DNA of 7,920 bases, taken from NCBI GenBank assembly GCA_963627615.1, contig CAVGBV010000093.1, positions 1-7,920 of the forward strand, given 5' to 3'. Source of the DNA: Faecimorpha sp963627615. Lineage in GTDB: Bacteria; Bacillota; Clostridia; Lachnospirales; Bianqueaceae. Positions 1 through 6,059 of this stretch are shown piece after piece. The notes below the pieces were generated by a model. The model made no database searches. It was not told the DNA's origin and worked only from the letters and a program-made list of their open reading frames with translations. Position numbers and translations under genes: made by a program. Numbering within the stretch: position 1 is the stretch's first letter; every line of letters begins with the position of its first letter.

Positions 1-14
1 ATTTCATATAGCAA

Positions 15-48
15 TACCCCCAATACTGGGTGTCCAGTATTGGGGGTA
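15..48 (-). terminator. Strong hairpin downstream of the purF-like gene, probable terminator of the aroD operon
   Basis: Arms TACCCCCAATACTGG (15-29) and CCAGTATTGGGGGTA (34-48) are perfectly complementary over 15 bp and flank a GTGT loop. The hairpin starts about 40 nt past the stop codon of the purF-like gene, where a terminator for the minus-strand operon is expected. However, the minus-strand sequence after the stem (TTGCTATATGAAAT) is only a weak U-tract, and the plus-strand side has none. It could be a non-canonical terminator, an mRNA 3' stabilising structure, or a dispersed palindromic repeat. The next gene lies outside the window, so a bidirectional role cannot be judged. Confidence 0.5.
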
Positions 49-88
49 CATATCAATGTTAGTGCGACAGCCCTTTTGGATCGGATAT

Positions 89-1504
89 TTATTCTTTGCC
101 GTTCCAGCAATAGGTGCAGAGTTTATCCGGATCGATACCGATGGATTTCAGCATGTCATCCAGACGGTGATAACGCAGCGATGTGAAATTCAGCTGCTTG
201 CGGATCTCCTCCAGCATAGCATGGTATTCCGCTGTATCCGGATCGGCGTAGAGATCCAGATCGGAGGCGCCGCCGGACAGCTTGGCGATCACTCGGCGGG
301 TGATCAGGTCCATGTCCGAGGAGGAACGGGAGAAGTTCAGGTATTTACAACCATAGAGGAGCGGGGGGCAGGCGGGACGGATATGTACTGCGGTAGCACC
401 GCTCTGATACAGGAATTCAGTCGTTTCCCGCAGCTGTGTACCGCGGACGATAGAGTCATCAATCATCAAGAGACTCCGTCCCTGAATCAATTCATGCACC
501 GGGATGAGCTTCATCTTGGCGATGAGGTTGCGCTGGCTTTGAATCGTAGGCATAAAGGAACGCGGCCAGGTCGGAGTGTATTTGATGAAAGGACGGGAAA
601 AAGGAATGCCGGAAGCGTTGGCGTAGCCGATCGCGTGCGGTGTACCGGAATCAGGAATACCTGCCACAATATCCGGGCGGATCTCCGGGTTTTCGTCCCG
701 GTCTCTTTTTGCCAGGGCGGCACCGCAGCGGTAGCGGACTTCCTCTACGCTTAAGCCCTCATAAGAGGAGGAGGGGTAGCCGTAATAGATCCAGAGGAAG
801 GTACAGATCTTCATCTTTTTGCCGGGTGCGGAGAGGGTTGTGACACCTTCCGGAGTAACGACGACGATCTCGCCGGGGCCCAGCTCTTTATGCTGGGTAT
901 AACCAAGGTTCAAATAGGCAAAGCTCTCAAAAGAAACACAATAGCTGCCCTCCTTGTGTCCGATCGCGACAGGGGTACGGCCCAGCTTGTCCCGGGCCGC
1001 GTATAATCCGCGGGAGGTCAGAAGGAGAATGGTCATGGAACCGTCGATCTTTTCCTGGGCATAGCGCAGACCATCGATCAGGTTATCCTGCTGATTGATG
1101 ATGGCGGCTACCAGCTCCGTGGCATTGATTTCTCCACCGCTCATTTCCAGAAAGTGTGTATGTCCGTCACGGAAAACTTCAGCCACAAGCTCCTCAGTAT
1201 TGTTGATCTTGCCGACGGTAACGATCGAATAGGTGCCGTGATGAGAACGCACGATCAGAGGCTGGGGCTCATAGTCAGAGATACATCCGATGCCCAGATG
1301 TCCCTGCATAGTGGCGATGTCCCTGTCGAATTTGGTGCGGAAAGGCGCGTTCTCAATGTTGTGGATCGAACGGTCAAAGCCTTTTTCAGGGCTGTAAACC
1401 GCCATTCCTGCCCGGCGTGTGCCCAGGTGAGAATGATAGTCCGTTCCGAAAAACAGATCAAATACACAGTCCGTCTTAGATGCAACTCCAAAAAATCCTC
1501 CCAT
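89..1504 (-). CDS. PurF-like amidophosphoribosyltransferase homologue with a degenerate glutaminase site
   Basis: This 471-residue protein has the two-domain PurF layout. The N-terminal Ntn-type glutamine amidotransferase domain spans roughly residues 1-230 and a phosphoribosyltransferase domain follows. The PRPP-binding motif is intact (LLMIDDSIVRGTQ, about residues 345-357), as is VAGIPDSGTPHAIGYA (about 280-295). Four cysteines fit the Fe-S ligands of Bacillus-type PurF: C234, C386, C463 and C466. The amidotransferase site is not normal. The protein starts MGGFFG, so the Cys2 nucleophile is Gly. The family HxRYxT segment reads GHLGIGCISD, and the HNGNL oxyanion region reads VGKINN. It therefore probably cannot use glutamine; ammonia-dependent phosphoribosylamine synthesis or a regulatory role is possible. 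AAAGGAGAG ends 5 nt before the ATG, and no in-frame upstream start would restore a Cys2. It is the last gene of the aroD-asparaginase operon, 18 bp after asparaginase. Confidence 0.88.
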   Translation of the reverse strand: MGGFFGVASKTDCVFDLFFGTDYHSHLGTRRAGMAVYSPEKGFDRSIHNIENAPFRTKFDRDIATMQGHLGIGCISDYEPQPLIVRSHHGTYSIVTVGKINNTEELVAEVFRDGHTHFLEMSGGEINATELVAAIINQQDNLIDGLRYAQEKIDGSMTILLLTSRGLYAARDKLGRTPVAIGHKEGSYCVSFESFAYLNLGYTQHKELGPGEIVVVTPEGVTTLSAPGKKMKICTFLWIYYGYPSSSYEGLSVEEVRYRCGAALAKRDRDENPEIRPDIVAGIPDSGTPHAIGYANASGIPFSRPFIKYTPTWPRSFMPTIQSQRNLIAKMKLIPVHELIQGRSLLMIDDSIVRGTQLRETTEFLYQSGATAVHIRPACPPLLYGCKYLNFSRSSSDMDLITRRVIAKLSGGASDLDLYADPDTAEYHAMLEEIRKQLNFTSLRYHRLDDMLKSIGIDPDKLCTYCWNGKE

Positions 1505-1522
1505 GATATCTCTCCTTTGGTT

Positions 1523-2539
1523 TTATTCGTTTGGTGTAGTAGCGCTCAGAAACAATAAATCCTGTGCGATCGGACGATAGAAGGTCTCGCGGACCTGCTC
1601 CGGATCGGTCGTCTGGGCCAGGATCCACATCAGCTTGCAGACCGCGGCTTCCAGAGTCATGTCGTAAGCCTCCAACAGGCGAAATTCCTTTTTGACGCTT
1701 TGGCCGACCTGATAAATCTGCATATGACTGCCTTCATTGGTGACCTGTGTCGTCATCAGGACCGTTTTGTTGCGCCCGGCCCATTGTGCCAGCTCTTCGC
1801 GGAAGGGGTATTCCGGCCCGGAGGGCAGACCGCCCAGACCGTAGCTCTCCAGAATGACCGCGTCGCTGTGTTCCAGCATGTAGGACAGCGCGCCGCAGTT
1901 CATACCCGGGATCAGCTTGAGAATGGAGATCCGGGAGTTCAGAGCATGGTAGAAAACGGGCGCTTTTCCGGGAGTCTGCGGAATATAACGGATGATTCGG
2001 CCCTCCTGGATGACCGCGAGGTGCGGATAATTAATGCTGGTGAAAGCGTGATAGCTTTTGCTGTTGATCTTTTTCGCACGTGTCCCCAGGATCACTTCGC
2101 CGTCAAATACGATCTGCACACCGCAGCTCTGACAGGAGGAAGCATAGAGAAAGCTTCCGGTCAGGTTGCTCTTGGCATCCGTGTTGATCAGATCAATCGG
2201 ACGCTGAGAGCCTGTGATCACAATCGGCTTGGGGGAGTCCTGAATCAGATAGGACAGGATGGCAGCCGTATAGGCCATGGTGTCAGTGCCGTGACATATG
2301 ACAAAGCCGTCATACCGGCTATAGTTCTCTTCGATGGCGGCAGCCAGCTTAAGCCAGTGCCCCGGAGTAATATTGGTGCTGTCTACGTTCAATAGTTCCA
2401 GGGTATCCGGAATACAGAATTCGCGGATCTCCGGCACATAATCCAGCATCTCTCCGGCGCGGATCATAGGAGCAAGTCCGCTGTCTGTATGCCGGGAGGC
2501 AATCGTGCCTCCGGTAGTAATCATAAGAATTTTTTTCAT
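1523..2539 (-). CDS. ansA: Type I (cytoplasmic) L-asparaginase
   Basis: A 338-residue L-asparaginase, which hydrolyses asparagine to aspartate and ammonia. Family signatures are clear. ITTGGTIAS lies near the N-terminus with nucleophile T12; NVDSTNI carries the substrate-binding D53-S54; ICHGTDTM carries T85-D86. The segment GTRAKKINSKSYHAF supplies K157, aligning with the catalytic lysine. No signal peptide precedes the first strand, so a cytoplasmic enzyme is expected, and the length fits that class. The start is placed at 2539 because GAAGGAA sits 6 nt upstream. An in-frame ATG at 2554, overlapping the aroD stop as TGATG, would add five residues but lacks a good ribosome binding site. It is the middle gene of the operon. 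Its ammonia product may matter to the glutaminase-deficient PurF relative that follows (inference). The substrate could include glutamine. Confidence 0.93.
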   Translation of the reverse strand: MKKILMITTGGTIASRHTDSGLAPMIRAGEMLDYVPEIREFCIPDTLELLNVDSTNITPGHWLKLAAAIEENYSRYDGFVICHGTDTMAYTAAILSYLIQDSPKPIVITGSQRPIDLINTDAKSNLTGSFLYASSCQSCGVQIVFDGEVILGTRAKKINSKSYHAFTSINYPHLAVIQEGRIIRYIPQTPGKAPVFYHALNSRISILKLIPGMNCGALSYMLEHSDAVILESYGLGGLPSGPEYPFREELAQWAGRNKTVLMTTQVTNEGSHMQIYQVGQSVKKEFRLLEAYDMTLEAAVCKLMWILAQTTDPEQVRETFYRPIAQDLLFLSATTPNE

Positions 2540-2545
2540 AAATAT

Positions 2546-2552
2546 TTCCTTC
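2546..2552 (-). promoter_or_regulatory. Ribosome binding site that sets the asparaginase start
   Basis: Read on the minus strand, GAAGGAA ends 6 nt before the ATG at 2539. It covers the first codons that would be used from the alternative ATG at 2554. This favours the shorter protein starting MKKIL, directly on the first beta strand of the fold. Its closeness to the aroD stop suggests translational coupling. Confidence 0.75.
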
Positions 2553-2553
2553 A

Positions 2554-3303
2554 TCAGCAGGGATTGACAGAGCTCAGAATGGAACGCAGAAGCGCGGCAT
2601 CCGGCTGCCCGGGAGCGGAAGAGGCGCCGCAGGCGCCAAAGGTTACGGCGCTTCCGCTATAGGCACCGCACAGACGGCTGATCATTCCCAGGCACCCCAT
2701 GGACATTGTGATCAGGGGACAGTGGGCATGCAGCCGGAACATCTCGTCCGAGGCAGAGAGCAGTGTCAGCACATCTTCCAGACAATGAGGCATGAGCGCG
2801 ATCTTGACAAGGTCGGCGCCGGAAGCCTGCATAGCGGTAAGAATGTGTAGGATCTCCTCTTTGGAGGGCGTCTTCTGAAAATCATGATAGGAGAAGATGG
2901 CATAGGCTCCATGGAGATGCGCGGATTCCTGAAGCGGGTGATATACGGATTCGCCAAGCCGCCACTCCAGATCGATCAGATCGATGCCCAGGTCCAGAAG
3001 CACCTCATACAGTGAATGGTAATCGGCAGCGGAGATCGCTCTTTGGCCGCCTTCTCCTGCCGTACGGAATGTCGCGAGAAGGGGAATATCCATAAGGCGG
3101 CTGCGGATCTGCCGGTATATTTCGGTATAGTCCGCGTCCAGTGGTAAAAAATCCAGCCGCCATTCGACCAGGTCATAAGTACCCGGCGTCATCTGCGCCA
3201 ACTGTGATTGTAACTCTTCCGCAGAGGAGGGAGTCAGGGGAACACAGATCTTGGGAATTCCGTCGCCCAGCGTCAGACCGCGGACCTTCAGAGGTCGTGT
3301 CAT
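2554..3303 (-). CDS. aroD: Type I 3-dehydroquinate dehydratase
   Basis: A 249-residue class I dehydroquinase, third step of the shikimate pathway (3-dehydroquinate to 3-dehydroshikimate via a Schiff-base lysine). All expected active-site residues can be located: E47 and R49 in VEWRLDF, R80 in TFRT followed by E84, H140 in FSYHDF, the Schiff-base lysine K167 in LVKIA, R210 in the MSMGCLGMISR segment, and S229 and Q233 in SSAPGQ. Length and motif spacing match the enterobacterial enzyme with about a three-residue offset, so it should be active. AAGGAG lies 7 nt before the ATG. It is the first gene after the promoter at 3339-3367, and its stop overlaps an in-frame ATG of the asparaginase gene. 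No other shikimate genes are visible here, so it is detached from any aromatic biosynthesis cluster and could serve quinate or shikimate use instead. Confidence 0.96.
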   Translation of the reverse strand: MTRPLKVRGLTLGDGIPKICVPLTPSSAEELQSQLAQMTPGTYDLVEWRLDFLPLDADYTEIYRQIRSRLMDIPLLATFRTAGEGGQRAISAADYHSLYEVLLDLGIDLIDLEWRLGESVYHPLQESAHLHGAYAIFSYHDFQKTPSKEEILHILTAMQASGADLVKIALMPHCLEDVLTLLSASDEMFRLHAHCPLITMSMGCLGMISRLCGAYSGSAVTFGACGASSAPGQPDAALLRSILSSVNPC

Positions 3304-3338
3304 GCTATCGCTCCTTATCTTAATAAGAATCTCTGTTT

Positions 3339-3367
3339 ATTATACTCGCAAAGAGGATACGATTCAA
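3339..3367 (-). promoter_or_regulatory. Sigma-A type promoter of the aroD-asparaginase-purF-like operon
   Basis: On the minus strand, TTGAAT (3362-3367) and a perfect TATAAT (3339-3344) are separated by exactly 17 nt. Transcription would start near position 3332, giving a leader of about 28 nt that contains the aroD ribosome binding site. No other strong promoter was seen within the three minus-strand genes. Confidence 0.82.
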
Positions 3368-3381
3368 GTTTTTTTCCGGAG

Positions 3382-3410
3382 ACTGAATATTTTCGTAAAA
3401 ATAGTTCAGT
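3382..3410. promoter_or_regulatory. Imperfect dyad between the divergent aroD and spoIIR genes
   Basis: ACTGAA (3382-3387) pairs with TTCAGT (3405-3410), and TATTTT (3388-3393) pairs with AAAATA (3398-3403). This leaves a CGTA loop and one bulged G at 3404, for 12 bp in total. It lies just upstream of the aroD -35 box and upstream of the spoIIR ribosome binding site. It may be a protein-binding site or a leader hairpin of the spoIIR transcript. It is A/T rich in the centre, so chance is a real alternative. Confidence 0.3.
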
Positions 3411-3440
3411 ATGAATCAGGAAGGAAGGGAGAGAATAGGC

Positions 3441-4054
3441 ATGATGCAGTATATGGACAGAATTTATTATAGGATGCTTCAGGGAAGAATGTGGCTGGCT
3501 ACTATATTGCTGGCGGGAGGACTGATTGTGTGGGCGGAGCTTGCGGCTGGAATGTCAATGCAGGAGNNNNNNNNNNGTCACTGGCCGAGCAGGTGATTCG
3601 TCTGCATATCACGGCAGAGGACAATCACCCCGAGGCGCAGCAGAATAAGCTGAAGGTAAGAGGCGCATTGGCGGAAAAGTTGGAAAAAATGGCGTGGGAG
3701 GCAGGAACAAGAGAGGAGGCAGAAGAGCGGATCCTCTTACAGATTCCGGAGCTTTGCGCGGAGGCGGAGCGGATTTGCGGACAGGAGGTCCGGATTACAT
3801 TGGCGTGGGAGGATTTCCCGGTTCGTTATACCGCGGGCCGGATGCTTCCGGCAGGACGGTACCGGACACTTCGGGTGATATTGGGCGCAGGAAAAGGACA
3901 TAATTGGTGGGGGATGCTCTTCCCGGAAGAGTTTGAAGACGGCGATAGTGAGAGCTGGATTACCGTTTCTGAGCAGGGGAGCGAAGTTTGGTTCCGTTTC
4001 TGGCTATTGGAATGGTGGCGGGAATGGATGTCTGGCTGGTGGGAAAGTGATTGA
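3441..4054 (+). CDS. spoIIR: Stage II sporulation protein R (SpoIIR), interrupted by an assembly gap
   Basis: SpoIIR is made in the forespore and exported toward the mother cell, where it triggers SpoIIGA-dependent maturation of pro-sigma-E. The N-terminal part (42 residues, 3441-3566) carries a hydrophobic segment at about residues 17-38, fitting an export signal or membrane anchor. After the N gap, 158 residues in another frame begin SLAEQVIRLHITAED and include NKLKVR and GAGKGHNWWGMLFPEE, both family hallmarks. The total of about 204 residues fits the family. The frame change is explained by the placeholder gap, not necessarily by a mutation. The start is the first of two adjacent ATGs; the purine-rich AAGGAAGGGAGAG lies about 7 nt upstream. 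Cysteines expected in the usual WWCVLFPPLCF segment, as I recall it, are absent. The C-terminus is tryptophan rich. Expression would normally be forespore specific, but no convincing sigma-F promoter was found. Confidence 0.9.
3567..3576. other. Assembly gap (10 N) inside spoIIR
   Basis: Ten undetermined bases. The reading frame entering the gap begins a codon at 3567, while the downstream SpoIIR frame needs 3577 to be a third codon position. The true missing length must therefore be 2 modulo 3 (for example 8 or 11), so 10 is a placeholder rather than a measured size. Confidence 0.97.
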
Positions 4055-4079
4055 CTTTGCGGATTGTTTCAGATATAAT
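4051..4079 (+). promoter_or_regulatory. Near-consensus sigma-A promoter of the GH127 operon
   Basis: TTGACT (4051-4056) and TATAAT (4074-4079) are separated by 17 nt and match 11 of 12 consensus bases. The -35 hexamer overlaps the spoIIR stop codon (4052-4054). The predicted start near 4086 leaves about 30 nt of leader before the GH127 ATG. A strong housekeeping promoter here lets the sugar operon run independently of sporulation control of spoIIR. Confidence 0.85.
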
Positions 4080-4088
4080 GAAATCAAT
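4063..4088. promoter_or_regulatory. Candidate operator: inverted repeat around the GH127 -10 box
   Basis: ATTGTTTCA (4063-4071) and TGAAATCAAT (4079-4088) form an inverted repeat with a single extra base in the right arm, centred on the TATAAT box. A repressor bound here would block the near-consensus promoter, as expected for a substrate-induced sugar operon. It does not fit the usual catabolite-repression (cre) consensus well. No regulator gene is visible in the window. Confidence 0.35.
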
Positions 4089-4101
4089 AAAATGAATCTG
4101 C

Positions 4102-4108
4102 AGGAGGG
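4102..4108 (+). promoter_or_regulatory. Ribosome binding site that sets the GH127 start
   Basis: AGGAGGG lies 7 nt before the ATG at 4116. The same frame is open further upstream to 3933, but that extension would overlap spoIIR and precede the promoter. The strong site fixes the start at 4116. Confidence 0.85.
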
Positions 4109-4115
4109 TCACAGA

Positions 4116-6059
4116 ATGAATACAGAGAGATATACACAGGCGGTTCCGATGGAAGAAATACAGGTGAAGGATGGGTTTTGGGGACATTTTATCGAGGTTG
4201 CCCGGACCAAAATCATCCCATATCAGTGGGAAGCGCTGAATGATCGGGTAGAAGGAGCGGCGCCCAGCTATTGCATGCGTAATTTCCGGGTCGCGGCAGG
4301 ATTGGAAGAGGGCGGATTCGGCGGATGCGTCTTTCAGGACAGCGATGTAGCCAAATGGCTGGAGGCTGTAGCGTATTCGCTGATCCAGCATCCGGATCCG
4401 GAGCTGGAGGAGACGGCGGACGGCGCGATCGATCTGATCGTAAGCGCACAGCAGCCGGACGGATATCTGGATACGTACTACATTATCAATGGCCTGGATC
4501 AGCGCTGGACCAATCTGCAGGACAATCATGAGCTGTACTGCGCGGGGCATATGCTGGAAGCGGCTGTGGCATACTGGCGCGCGACCGGAAAACGTAAGCT
4601 TCTGGACGCGATGCTGCGGTACGTGGATTATATTGATTCGTATTTTGGTACAGAAGAGGGTAAGTGCCATGGGTATCCCGGACACGAAGTGCTGGAGCTG
4701 GCGCTGATGAAGCTGTACGCGGTGACAGGAGACCCCAAACATCTGAAGCTGGCGAAGTATTTTATCGACCAGAGAGGGCAGGCGCCGCTGTATTTTGAGA
4801 ATGAGCCGCACCCGGGTAAGCCCTTCCATTGGGCGAAAAGCTATTTTAAGTATCAGTATTATCAGGCGGGAAAGCCCGTGCGGGAACAGCAGGAGGCGGA
4901 AGGACACGCCGTGCGCGCGGTGTATCTGTATTCCGGCATGGCGGATGTGGCAAGGGAGACCGGGGACGACTCTCTGTACGACGCGCTGCAAAGTCTGTGG
5001 AATAATATGACCCGCAGGAGAATGTACATTACGGGATCGATTGGTTCCTCCAAGTTTGGAGAGGCCTTTACATACGATTATCATCTGCCGAACGATACCA
5101 TCTACGGCGAGACCTGCGCGGCGATCGGACTGGTGTTTTTTGCGAAAAGGATGCTTATGATCGAGCCTAAGGGAGAGTACGCTGATGTGATGGAGCGTGC
5201 GTTGTATAATGGACTTATCAGCGGAATGACCTTGGATGGCACAAGATTTTTCTATGTGAATCCGCTGGAAGTCGAACCGGAAGGCGTGCTTAAGGACGAG
5301 GCGCGTTCCAGTGTCCGGGTGGAACGCCAGAAGTGGTTCGGCTGCGCGTGCTGCCCTCCCAATCTGGCGCGTCTGATGAGTTCTCTGCCGGATTATGCCT
5401 ATGGGAAAAACGATACAACATTGTTTGTGCATCTGTATTTGGGCGGTGAACTCAAAACGCAGCTTGGCTCCCAGACGGCACATCTGCGTGTACAGACGGG
5501 ATATCCGTGGAATGGTACGGTACAGATGGAATGGATGGAGAGCGGAGAGTATACACTGGCGCTTCGTATTCCGGGGTGGTGCCGTTCCTATCGTCTGACC
5601 TGCAACGGGGAGGAGATCTCTGGAGAGAGCAAGGACGGATATTGTTATCTGTCCAGAGAATGGCAGGCTGGAGACCGTCTGGAACTGGAGCTGGATATGC
5701 CGGTACAACTGGTTCGGGCCAATCCCAGAGTCCGGGAGGACATCGGTAAGACGGTGGTAATGCGCGGACCGGTGGTCTATTGTCTGGAAGAAGCCGATAA
5801 CGGAGCGGATCTGCACAGGATCCGTCTGAGTCAGGACATGGAGTTTACATCGGAGTACCGGCCGGAGTTCCTTGGCGGGGTTACGGTGCTGCACAGCACT
5901 GCCCGGATGCAGGAGCAGGGGGACTGGGACGCGGATACGCTCTATGGGTTTGAAAGCGATGAAACATATCAGGAAAAAGAATTGCTATGGATCCCCTATT
6001 ATGCATGGGCCAACCGCAGTGCAGGGGAGTTGATGGTATGGGTTCGCAAGGAGAATTAA
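4116..6059 (+). CDS. Glycoside hydrolase family 127 protein, probable beta-L-arabinofuranosidase
   Basis: A 647-residue protein of the GH127 (former DUF1680) family, close to the length of the characterised Bifidobacterium enzyme HypBA1, which releases L-arabinose from beta-L-arabinofuranosides. The fold is expected to be an (alpha/alpha)6 barrel followed by beta domains. Catalytic residues of HypBA1 have counterparts: acid/base E316 in FGEAF; zinc ligands E332 and C334 in YGETCAA; and C412-C413 in WFGCACCPPN, where C412 would be the thiolate nucleophile. The spacing between these residues matches HypBA1 to within one position. There is no signal peptide, so it likely acts in the cytoplasm on imported oligosaccharides. 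It is the first gene of the plus-strand unit; its 3' end overlaps the radical SAM gene by 22 nt. GH127 also contains other activities, so the exact substrate is not certain. Confidence 0.93.
   Translation: MNTERYTQAVPMEEIQVKDGFWGHFIEVARTKIIPYQWEALNDRVEGAAPSYCMRNFRVAAGLEEGGFGGCVFQDSDVAKWLEAVAYSLIQHPDPELEETADGAIDLIVSAQQPDGYLDTYYIINGLDQRWTNLQDNHELYCAGHMLEAAVAYWRATGKRKLLDAMLRYVDYIDSYFGTEEGKCHGYPGHEVLELALMKLYAVTGDPKHLKLAKYFIDQRGQAPLYFENEPHPGKPFHWAKSYFKYQYYQAGKPVREQQEAEGHAVRAVYLYSGMADVARETGDDSLYDALQSLWNNMTRRRMYITGSIGSSKFGEAFTYDYHLPNDTIYGETCAAIGLVFFAKRMLMIEPKGEYADVMERALYNGLISGMTLDGTRFFYVNPLEVEPEGVLKDEARSSVRVERQKWFGCACCPPNLARLMSSLPDYAYGKNDTTLFVHLYLGGELKTQLGSQTAHLRVQTGYPWNGTVQMEWMESGEYTLALRIPGWCRSYRLTCNGEEISGESKDGYCYLSREWQAGDRLELELDMPVQLVRANPRVREDIGKTVVMRGPVVYCLEEADNGADLHRIRLSQDMEFTSEYRPEFLGGVTVLHSTARMQEQGDWDADTLYGFESDETYQEKELLWIPYYAWANRSAGELMVWVRKEN

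Noticed and set aside
56..754. Plus-strand open frame of 232 residues opposite the purF-like gene
   Set aside because: No recognisable motif or convincing ribosome binding site, and it lies fully antisense to conserved PurF sequence.
1700..2395. Plus-strand open frame of 231 residues opposite asparaginase
   Set aside because: Antisense to conserved asparaginase motifs, with no family features of its own.
3394..3403. Possible sigma-F -10 element (CGTAAAAATA) for spoIIR
   Set aside because: The expected -35 (GYATA-like) is missing at 14-16 nt upstream, so only half of the promoter is supported.
3441..4054. True frameshift or pseudogene reading of spoIIR
   Set aside because: The frame change coincides exactly with a 10-N placeholder, and both flanking parts are intact and match the family.
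3933..4115. N-terminal extension of the GH127 frame up to 3933
   Set aside because: It would overlap spoIIR, precede the promoter at 4051-4079, and ignore the strong AGGAGGG site before 4116.
3960..5894. Long minus-strand open frame (644 residues) opposite the GH127 gene
   Set aside because: It is antisense to a well-supported enzyme and its translation shows no recognisable domain. Such frames are common opposite G+C-rich codons.
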